Assembly (NCBI GenBank): GCA_010024525.1
Contig: RGGS01000111.1
Location: 1-5,130 of the forward strand
From: Verrucomicrobiota bacterium
GTDB taxonomy: Bacteria > Verrucomicrobiota > Verrucomicrobiia > Methylacidiphilales > Verrucolacustridaceae
Direction of reading: 5' to 3'
Length of the DNA: 5,130 bases
In this document: in pieces, positions 1 through 5,130 of the stretch
Layout of the letters: each line of letters starts with the position of its first letter
How positions within the stretch are numbered: position 1 is the first letter of the stretch
The notes under the pieces: generated by a model
Told to the model about the DNA's origin: nothing
Seen by the model: only the letters and a program-made list of their open reading frames with translations
The model's database searches: none
Program-made: the position numbers and the translations under genes

Positions 1-2665
1 CCGGTCCCTCCGCCTCCATGAGGAATCTGCTTCCCCATCAAAAACGAAGCCTGCCCCGAATGAAATTGCGGTGCAGGGTGCCCGCCATCACAACCTGAAA
101 AACTTTGATCTCAAAATCCCTCGTAACCGGATGGTGGTTGTCACGGGTCTTTCCGGTTCGGGAAAAAGCACCTTGGCGTTCGATCTGCTATTCTCAGAGG
201 GACAACGCCGCTATCTTGACTGCCTGAACACCTATGCCCGGCAGTTTGTCGAGCAACTGGAAAAACCAGACGTCGACTCCATCGTCGGACTCCCCCCTTC
301 CGTGGCCATTGAGCAACGCACCACCCGCGGAGGCCGGAAGTCGACCGTGGCTACCGTGACGGAACTCTATCAATTTCTGCGACTCCTTTACGCTAAGCTC
401 GGGGTGCAGCACGATCCCAAAACCGGGGAAGCGGCCATCCGCCAATCCTCCGCCGACATCGTCAAACGGATCCGCCGCCAACTCCGCTCTTCCAAACGCC
501 TCGACCTCCTGGCTCCTCTGATTCGTGGTCGCAAAGGGTTTCATACCGAGGTCGCCCGCTGGGCCGTCAAAAAAGGATTCAAGCTGCTGCGGGTGGACGG
601 GAAATGGATCGAACCGGAAAAATTCCAGCCCTTGGATCGGTACAAAGAGCATCAGATCGACCTGCTCGTCGACCAAGTCACCGCCAAGAGGAAAGATCTT
701 TCCGCTCTCATCTCCCGGGCCCTCTCTCTTGGCAAAGGCACCCTTTACGCCGTGGATCCCCAGGGAAAATCCACCATCTATAGCCACCACCTCTTTTGCC
801 CGGGTTCCGGACGCTCTTTTGATGAACTCGATCCGCGCCTCTTTTCCTTTAACAGCCCACACGGGTGGTGCCTGGAGTGCCAAGGGTACGGCACCGTCTT
901 TGCCAAACCCCCGGAGGTCGATACCGAGGACGAGGCGGAAAAGGAGCAAAAGCTGGAGTGGGCCCGCGAGGAGCTTTCGGAAGGAGACCTTCTTCCCTGC
1001 CCATCCTGCCAAGGGGCCCGCCTCAATCCGGTTGCCTGTGCCGTCCGGTTTGGCGGCAAAACCGTTCCCGAGATCAACTCCATGTCCGTGCAGGACTTTG
1101 AGAGGTTTTTCCAAAAGCTTCGCTTTACCCCCCGGGAGACCGCCATCGTCCGGGACATCGAGCCGGAGATCAAACAACGGCTCCACTTTCTTCGTCATGT
1201 CGGACTCGATTACCTCAATCTCGATCGCTCCGCCCCCACCCTTTCCGGCGGGGAGTCCCAGCGCATCCGCTTGGCCGCCCAACTAGGCTCCAATTTACAG
1301 GGCGTCCTCTATGTCCTCGATGAGCCGACCATCGGACTTCATCCCCGCGACAATGAAAAGCTCCTGGGCATATTGCGAAACCTCCGAGACCGCGGGAATT
1401 CCCTCGTGGTGGTGGAACACGATGAAGACACCATGCGGGCCGCCGACCATATCATTGATTTGGGGCCCGGTGCCGGCGTGCACGGGGGAGAGATCGTGGC
1501 GGAGGGAACTTGGAAACAGATCGATGCCAAAGGACGATCTGCCACCGCCCGTCTTTTGGGGGAGCCCATCCAGCATCCTGCCCGGGGCAAACGACGCGCG
1601 GTCGATGCTTCCTCGCCTTGGATCAGAATCCAAGGAGCCGTGGCCCGCAATATCCATGGCCTGGATGTCTCCCTTCCCCTGCACCGCCTTACCGCATTGT
1701 CCGGCGTCAGTGGTTCAGGAAAAAGCACCCTGGTCCGAGAAATCCTCCTCCCGGCCGCTTCCCCGGACAGAAAAAAGAAGGATCCACGCTGGAAGTCGGT
1801 CCACGGCACCGAAACCATCGATCGGGTGGTGGAAGTGGATCAATCCCCAATCGGAAAAACCCCCCGCTCGACTGTGGCAACCTACTTGGGACTGATGGAC
1901 GATCTTCGGGCCCTTTTTGCCAACCTTCCGGCGGCCAAGCAGTCTGGTTTTACCGCGTCCCATTTTTCCCACAACGCCGGGCCGGGCCGTTGCCCGGCAT
2001 GCGATGGGGCGGGCACCATTCGGGTTCAAATGAGCTTTTTACCTCCGGCGGATGTTCGATGCGAAGAATGCAACGGCCTGCGCTGGAAGCCGGAAATCCT
2101 CGCTATCCGCTACCGAGATATTTCCATCCAACAGGCCCTCTCGTTATCCGCGGAGCAGGCGGCGGAGTTCTTCAGCGCCCATCCGCGGTTGGCGACTCCC
2201 TGTCGCCTTCTGACCGAGACCGGACTGGGATATCTCCAATTGGGACAAACCAGCCCGACCCTGTCTGGAGGAGAGGCCCAACGACTGAAACTCGTCACCG
2301 AACTCGCTTCGGCCCAGATCGCCGCCGATCACGCCCATGCCAAGGGCCGGGCTCGCCGCCCCGCGCATCACCTCTTTCTTTTGGAAGAACCCACGGTGGG
2401 ACTTCATTTGGCAGACGTCCGACGTCTCCTTGATTTGATGCACCGCCTCGTTGATTCGGGCCACAGCGTCGTGGTCATTGAGCACCACTTGGATGTCCTG
2501 GCGGAGGCGGACTACCTGATCGATATCGGACCGGAAAGCGGGGAGGCCGGAGGCAAGATCATGAGCGCAGGCACTCCCGAGCACGTAGCCTCTTCGAAAA
2601 CCTCACGCACCGCCCCCTTCCTTTCTCAACACTTGTCGAAAGCCCGCCTCCGTTCCCCCTCTTAA
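1..2665 (+). CDS. uvrA: UvrA-family excinuclease ABC subunit A, 5' end outside the window (probable C-terminal half of a tandem UvrA)
   Basis: UvrA is the cytoplasmic ATPase that recognises damaged DNA and loads UvrB in nucleotide excision repair. Residues are numbered from the GTG at 71. Lobe I: Walker A GLSGSGKST 26-34, Q-loop region AIEQ 79-82, a UvrB-binding-like region about 143-240 (LLAPLIRGRKG), CPGS 243-246, CLEC 267-270, CPSC 310-313, signature LSGGESQR 391-398, Walker B VLDEPT 415-420, VEHDED 448-453. Lobe II: Walker A GVSGSGKST 545-553, zinc finger C641/C644/C664/C667, signature LSGGEAQR 731-738, Walker B LLEEPT 770-775, VVIEH 801-805. The frame is open to the left edge: 23 further codons hold no stop and no ATG, GTG or TTG. 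GTG 71 would remove the first residues of the conserved opening strand (EIAVQGARHHNLKN) and has no Shine-Dalgarno, so I do not accept it as the start. Oddities: the insertion domain between the CLEC and CPSC pairs is cut to 39 residues, one finger cysteine is missing, and Walker B in lobe II has Glu for Asp. The stop is TAA at 2663-2665. The family is certain; the full-length architecture is inferred. Confidence 0.93.
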   Translation, partial: RSLRLHEESASPSKTKPAPNEIAVQGARHHNLKNFDLKIPRNRMVVVTGLSGSGKSTLAFDLLFSEGQRRYLDCLNTYARQFVEQLEKPDVDSIVGLPPSVAIEQRTTRGGRKSTVATVTELYQFLRLLYAKLGVQHDPKTGEAAIRQSSADIVKRIRRQLRSSKRLDLLAPLIRGRKGFHTEVARWAVKKGFKLLRVDGKWIEPEKFQPLDRYKEHQIDLLVDQVTAKRKDLSALISRALSLGKGTLYAVDPQGKSTIYSHHLFCPGSGRSFDELDPRLFSFNSPHGWCLECQGYGTVFAKPPEVDTEDEAEKEQKLEWAREELSEGDLLPCPSCQGARLNPVACAVRFGGKTVPEINSMSVQDFERFFQKLRFTPRETAIVRDIEPEIKQRLHFLRHVGLDYLNLDRSAPTLSGGESQRIRLAAQLGSNLQGVLYVLDEPTIGLHPRDNEKLLGILRNLRDRGNSLVVVEHDEDTMRAADHIIDLGPGAGVHGGEIVAEGTWKQIDAKGRSATARLLGEPIQHPARGKRRAVDASSPWIRIQGAVARNIHGLDVSLPLHRLTALSGVSGSGKSTLVREILLPAASPDRKKKDPRWKSVHGTETIDRVVEVDQSPIGKTPRSTVATYLGLMDDLRALFANLPAAKQSGFTASHFSHNAGPGRCPACDGAGTIRVQMSFLPPADVRCEECNGLRWKPEILAIRYRDISIQQALSLSAEQAAEFFSAHPRLATPCRLLTETGLGYLQLGQTSPTLSGGEAQRLKLVTELASAQIAADHAHAKGRARRPAHHLFLLEEPTVGLHLADVRRLLDLMHRLVDSGHSVVVIEHHLDVLAEADYLIDIGPESGEAGGKIMSAGTPEHVASSKTSRTAPFLSQHLSKARLRSPS

Positions 2666-2714
2666 TCCTGATCCCAACCCACTCCTCCAGACTCGCTTCC
2701 CAATCCACTTATCT
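2666..2714 (+). terminator. C-rich, G-poor spacer after uvrA; possible Rho-dependent termination region
   Basis: The spacer between uvrA and the pfk palindrome is strongly pyrimidine-biased. I count 23 C and 3 G in 49 bases, and the bias continues back into the last uvrA codons. I see no GC-rich hairpin followed by a T run, so an intrinsic terminator is not supported. Unstructured C-over-G RNA is the known character of Rho utilisation sites; assigning that role here is inference. The stretch may also hold the pfk promoter, but no convincing -35 box is visible. Confidence 0.25.
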
Positions 2715-2733
2715 GCATAGTATGCGACTATGC
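2715..2733 (+). promoter_or_regulatory. Inverted repeat covering the pfk start codon
   Basis: Arms GCATAGT (2715-2721) and ACTATGC (2727-2733) are perfect 7-base reverse complements around a 5-base loop, and the pfk ATG (2730-2732) lies inside the 3' arm. The left arm also forms an 11-base palindrome (2715-2725, GCATA-G-TATGC), so TATGC occurs twice, 8 bases apart (2721 and 2729). In RNA the hairpin would pair the start codon; in DNA the palindrome could be an operator. TAGTAT at 2718-2723 is a weak -10 match that would place transcription initiation about at the ATG (a leaderless mRNA), but it lacks a -35. The symmetry is seen directly; the role is inferred. Confidence 0.4.
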
Positions 2734-3728
2734 TGAAGCGCATCGGCGTCATCACATCAGGAGGTGATTCCCCGGGCATGAATCCGGCCATCCGCTCCAT
2801 CGTGCGCACCGGCATCAGTTTGGGGATCGAGGTCGTCGGCATCCAAAACGGATATCAGGGCATTTTTGACAGGGAATTCATGACTCTCGGGACGGTGGAG
2901 GTCAGTGGCCGGATCCGAGATGCCGGCACCATCCTTTCCACCAGCCGTTGCCTGAAGTTCAAGGAAAAGGCCGCCCAACTCGAAGCGATCGAAATTCTCA
3001 AAAAGGAAAATATTCAGGCCCTCTTGGTGTTGGGGGGGGATGGATCGTTGGCTGGGGCCAATGCCTTGGCTGGGCATGGCTACCGGGTGATCGGACTCCC
3101 CTGCTCTATCGACAACGATCTGCCCGGAACGGAAATGTCCATTGGGACCGATTCGTGTCTGAACACGGTCCTCCACTTGATCGACATGATCAAGGCCACG
3201 GCCGCCTCCCATAATCGCTGTTTCATCATCGAAGTCATGGGGCGTAACCACGGTTACCTAGCCTTGATGAGCGCCATCGCCTCCGGCTCCCAAGTTGCTG
3301 TCATTCCCGAATTCCGTTACGACATGGAGAAGATCATCGACAACCTCACCCGCCGTCGGCTTCGCCGGCACAACAACAGCGTGGTGGTGGTGGCGGAGGG
3401 AGTCTGCACCGGACAACAATTTATGGACCGTCTGAACGCCGCCGCCGGCGATCGCCTCGAGCAGGAGGTTCGACTCACCGTTCTCGGCCACGTGCAACGC
3501 GGAGGTTCGCCCAGTTTCGCGGATCGCTTCCTCGCCAGCCGCATGGGCGAGTTTGCCGTCCTCGCCCTGAATCAAGGTGAGCACGGTTGTATGGTTGGAT
3601 TGATCCGGAACCGCATGCATCTTACCGACCTGAAGGAGATCCAAGGACACCGCCCCCCTCTCCCTGCGGACGCCATCCGGCTCGCCCGCAATCTTGGAAT
3701 GGAGATCGGCGTCCCGACCGAAACTTAG
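2730..3728 (+). CDS. pfkA: ATP-dependent 6-phosphofructokinase
   Basis: Phosphorylates fructose 6-phosphate to fructose 1,6-bisphosphate, the committed step of glycolysis, in the cytoplasm. The 332 residues match bacterial PfkA (about 320) along their whole length. Visible are TSGGDSPGMN 9-18 (nucleotide site), R73 (ATP phosphate contact), GGDGS 102-106, SIDND 126-130 with catalytic base D128, R163, MGR 170-172, E223, R248 and GHVQRGGSP 253-261 (H254 and R257 in the sugar phosphate site). Gly105 in GGDGS is the residue typical of ATP-using enzymes; pyrophosphate enzymes have Asp there. R22 and R26 match arginines of the E. coli allosteric site, so effector control is plausible. The usual PGTIDND reads PCSIDND here, with Cys125 and Ser126 in place of Gly and Thr. 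ATG 2730 is chosen because family homology begins with the second or third residue; no Shine-Dalgarno precedes it and the codon lies in an inverted repeat. An 8-G run (3032-3039) falls in the GGDG codons, with the frame intact. It lies 64 bases after uvrA and converges on the desulfurase gene. Confidence 0.94.
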   Translation: MLKRIGVITSGGDSPGMNPAIRSIVRTGISLGIEVVGIQNGYQGIFDREFMTLGTVEVSGRIRDAGTILSTSRCLKFKEKAAQLEAIEILKKENIQALLVLGGDGSLAGANALAGHGYRVIGLPCSIDNDLPGTEMSIGTDSCLNTVLHLIDMIKATAASHNRCFIIEVMGRNHGYLALMSAIASGSQVAVIPEFRYDMEKIIDNLTRRRLRRHNNSVVVVAEGVCTGQQFMDRLNAAAGDRLEQEVRLTVLGHVQRGGSPSFADRFLASRMGEFAVLALNQGEHGCMVGLIRNRMHLTDLKEIQGHRPPLPADAIRLARNLGMEIGVPTET

Positions 3729-3754
3729 ACCATTAGCTTGTTAGTCCTTAGTCA
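3725..3754 (+). repeat. Four TTAG units at 7-8 base spacing, starting in the pfk stop codon
   Basis: TTAG occurs at 3725, 3733, 3741 and 3748, giving spacings of 8, 8 and 7. The first copy contains the TAG stop of pfk. TTAG is the reverse complement of the CTAA that opens several units of the array at 3784-3848, so the two blocks are in loosely inverted orientation around a unique middle (3755-3783). I find no long perfect stem between them. Confidence 0.4.
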
Positions 3755-3783
3755 CGCAGGAAGCTCAAGAGTCCCCTCCAGCA

Positions 3784-3848
3784 CTAACGCCTAAACCCCT
3801 AATTGCCTACCCCCTGCAGTCTGTAGCCTAAAGTCTCTAGCCTTCCTC
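3784..3848. repeat. Degenerate heptanucleotide tandem repeat (CTnnnnn phased)
   Basis: Nine consecutive units begin with CT, at 3784, 3791, 3799, 3807, 3814, 3821, 3828, 3835 and 3842. All are 7 bases except two of 8. The first four begin CTAA, CTAA, CTAA and CTAC; later ones include CTGTAGC and CTAAAGT. The array ends inside the TGA stop of the minus-strand desulfurase (3847-3849). The plus strand is C-rich and G-poor (3771-3815: 22 C and 4 G of 45), which could also suit Rho-dependent termination of pfk. Degenerate heptamer repeats are known in intergenic DNA of filamentous cyanobacteria (STRR sequences); whether this is a related phenomenon is unknown. The period is visible directly; copy-to-copy identity is modest. 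Confidence 0.5.
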
Positions 3849-4983
3849 AAGCCCTCAGCTTTCCCACCACCACCTGCCAGTCCGGCTCGGGGGTCATGTG
3901 ACACCAGGAAAACCGGACGGCCCCGATGATCTCATCTTTTCCCAGCCCCATGGCGGTTAGCACATGGCTAGGCAGGTAACTCGACGAGGTGCAGGCCGAC
4001 CCGTTGGAAACCGCCACCAAATCCCGCAACTTCAACATCACTTCCTCGGCGCTTAACCCTGGAAACGAGGCATTCACGGTGTGGGGAAGAACCCGACCAT
4101 CCTGTCCGTGGATATGGGGCTTCAGCGGGGCGATCGCCTGCAAGAAATGATTTCGGAAAGTCCGGCATTGGGCCTCTCTCTCTGCGTGTTGTTTCAGACC
4201 CAGTTCGGCGGCTTCCCCAAAAGCGGCAATCAGGGGAACCGGCAGCGTCCCCGGACGTAACCCGTGCTCCTGCCCGCCCCCGAACACCAGAGGGGTAAGG
4301 GGTATCTTTTGTTTGCCACGATGACGCACCACCAGAACCCCGATCCCCTTGGGGCCGTAAATCTTGTGGCCGCTGGCGCTGATCAGGTCGATTCGATGAT
4401 TCCGCAGGGGCTCGATCAGCTTTCCAAAAGTCTGGGCAGCATCCACGTGAAGCCAGGCTGAATGATGGGCCATCGCCTCCCCTAACTCCCCGATTGGCTG
4501 GATCACGCCGGTCTCGTTATTTGCATGCATCACCGAAACCAGCATGGTGGTCGGTCGCAAAAGACGCGTGATTTTTTCCACCTCCACCCGCCCGTTCTTG
4601 TCCGGCGCCACCAGGTCGACCTCAAATCCGTCCTTGGCCAGATGATCAATCGGCTCCAGCACGGCCTTGTGTTCAATCCGGGTAGTGATGATGTGCGTTT
4701 TTCCGTGCTGCCTGCCCCAGTTCCCCAGCCCGAGGATGGCTAGGTTGTTGCTCTCGGTCGCCCCACTGGTGAAGATGACTTCCTCCGGCTTGGCATCCAC
4801 TAATTCCGCCACCTGTTTTCTCGCCTTTTGCACCGCCTCCTTGGCCCGACTCCCGAACGCATGGGTCCGACTTCCTTCATTCCCGTACTCTTCCTCAAAG
4901 AAATGCCGCATCACCGCCGCCACCGCCGGTTCCAGCGGAGTGGTCGCATTGCAGTCCAAATAAACGGGTTGGTTGCCGGACAT
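3847..4983 (-). CDS. PLP-dependent cysteine desulfurase, NifS/IscS fold, DndA-like
   Basis: Converts cysteine to alanine and holds the sulfur as an enzyme persulfide for delivery to Fe-S cluster, thio-cofactor or DNA phosphorothioation machinery; cytoplasmic aminotransferase class V. Residues are numbered from the upstream ATG at 5037. Visible are YLDCNATTP 26-34, ATESNN 93-98 (phosphate contact), EHKAV 122-126 (His123), NNETG 173-177, HVDAAQ 197-202 (Asp199, Gln202), SGHKIYGPKG 222-231 (Lys225 forms the PLP Schiff base), LRPGTLPVP 260-268 and NGSACTSSS 345-353 (Cys349 carries the persulfide). I choose the ATG at 4981-4983 (Met19, 378 residues) because family members begin a few residues before YLD; the ATG at 5035-5037 would give 396. 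Neither has a Shine-Dalgarno. The GSRTH (55-59), LRPGTLPVP and SWCHMTPEPDW (377-387) segments resemble, from memory, DndA more than IscS. No iscU, iscA or dnd partner is in view. The gene is convergent with pfk and divergent from the tRNA. Confidence 0.9.
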   Translation of the reverse strand: MSGNQPVYLDCNATTPLEPAVAAVMRHFFEEEYGNEGSRTHAFGSRAKEAVQKARKQVAELVDAKPEEVIFTSGATESNNLAILGLGNWGRQHGKTHIITTRIEHKAVLEPIDHLAKDGFEVDLVAPDKNGRVEVEKITRLLRPTTMLVSVMHANNETGVIQPIGELGEAMAHHSAWLHVDAAQTFGKLIEPLRNHRIDLISASGHKIYGPKGIGVLVVRHRGKQKIPLTPLVFGGGQEHGLRPGTLPVPLIAAFGEAAELGLKQHAEREAQCRTFRNHFLQAIAPLKPHIHGQDGRVLPHTVNASFPGLSAEEVMLKLRDLVAVSNGSACTSSSYLPSHVLTAMGLGKDEIIGAVRFSWCHMTPEPDWQVVVGKLRA

Positions 4984-5047
4984 AAAGGTTGAAGCATGCC
5001 CGAATTTCACGCCTTTTCCAATCCCGCTTTCCGCCATGACACAGGGT

Positions 5048-5077
5048 TTGTCTACCTGCCTCGCCCTGTCCTACAAT
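5048..5077 (+). promoter_or_regulatory. Probable sigma-70-type promoter of the tRNA-Thr gene
   Basis: A -10 box TACAAT (5072-5077, 5 of 6 matches to TATAAT) lies 18 bases after TTGTCT (5048-5053, 4 of 6 matches to TTGACA). Initiation about 7 bases after the -10 box would fall near 5084, leaving a leader of only about 3 bases before the mature tRNA end at 5087. The box lies in the short gap shared with the divergent desulfurase gene. Position and match quality are seen; function is inferred. Confidence 0.55.
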
Positions 5078-5086
5078 CCTATGACC

Positions 5087-5130
5087 GCCGGAGTAGCTCA
5101 GTGGTAGAGCATCTGTTTCGTAAACAGAGG
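5087..5130 (+). tRNA. tRNA-Thr (anticodon CGU), 3' part outside the window
   Basis: The sequence folds as the 5' 44 bases of a tRNA. It shows the acceptor strand GCCGGAG (5087-5093), T8 and A9, D stem GCTC/GAGC (5096-5099 with 5107-5110) closing the loop AGTGGTA, A26 (5111), and a perfect 5-base anticodon stem TCTGT/ACAGA (5112-5116 with 5124-5128). The 7-base loop TTCGTAA has T33, anticodon CGT at 5119-5121 and A37. CGU reads the threonine codon ACG. The variable loop begins at 5129 and the window ends there, so the T arm, the other acceptor strand and any encoded CCA cannot be checked. Confidence 0.95.

Noticed and set aside
71..73. GTG at 71 as the true uvrA start
   Set aside because: It would delete the conserved opening strand residues, has no Shine-Dalgarno, and the frame continues open to the edge.
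194..1282. Long open frame (362 codons) antisense to uvrA
   Set aside because: It lies wholly within the strongly supported UvrA lobe I coding region, its translation is Gly/Leu-rich without recognisable motifs, and such frames are expected opposite GC-rich genes.
158..1733. Near-identical DNA around the two Walker A motifs (about 158-176 and 1713-1733) as a mobile or recombinational repeat
   Set aside because: It is explained by the ancient internal duplication of UvrA and the constraint on GSGKST codons.
1510..2433. 307-codon open frame overlapping uvrA on the same strand in another phase
   Set aside because: The translation is Pro/Arg/Gly-rich with no domain, while the overlapping UvrA lobe II keeps every motif; it is a frame shadow.
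3384..3398. GGTGG-type triplet repeat in pfk
   Set aside because: It simply encodes the Val-rich strand before Glu223, conserved in the family; no sign of expansion.
3725..3848. CRISPR array or intrinsic terminator in the convergent gap
   Set aside because: Units are only 7-8 bases and degenerate with no spacers, and I find no GC-rich stem followed by a T run on either strand.

Overview
The window (base composition roughly in the high fifties percent GC, judged by eye) is ordinary dense bacterial chromosome with three protein genes and the start of a tRNA gene. Left to right: a UvrA-family DNA-repair ATPase (plus strand, running off the left edge), an ATP-type 6-phosphofructokinase (plus strand), a 118-base convergent gap filled by a degenerate 7-8 base repeat, a cysteine desulfurase that looks most like the DndA branch (minus strand), and, divergent from it across a gap of 49-103 bases depending on the start used, the first 44 bases of a threonine tRNA with anticodon CGU (plus strand, cut by the right edge). 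No stretch over 300 bases lacks a gene.

The UvrA reading frame has no stop and no start codon between the left edge and position 71, and the homology to UvrA begins just before that position. The protein in view is therefore probably the second half of a double-length (four-ABC-module) UvrA of the kind known from Chlamydiae and some other bacteria, or a UvrA with an unusual N-terminal extension. Its first lobe has lost most of the insertion domain and one zinc-finger cysteine; its second lobe has Glu for Asp in Walker B. Together with the repeat-filled gap and the genes' general character this faintly suggests the Planctomycetes-Verrucomicrobia-Chlamydiae group, most likely Verrucomicrobia or a relative. 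This is a low-confidence inference with no rRNA or marker gene to support it.

The genes do not form a functional pathway: nucleotide excision repair, glycolysis and sulfur mobilisation sit next to each other. uvrA and pfk are co-directional but separated by 64 bases of pyrimidine-rich DNA, and pfk has its own palindrome on the start codon, so they are probably not a tight operon. None of the visible starts has a clear Shine-Dalgarno sequence.

The points most worth a second look are the probable tandem UvrA with a remodelled first lobe, the DndA-like desulfurase beside a tRNA gene with no dndBCDE genes in view, the heptad-phased repeat that fills the gap from stop codon to stop codon, and the nested palindromes covering the pfk start codon. 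I see no clearly new multi-gene system here.
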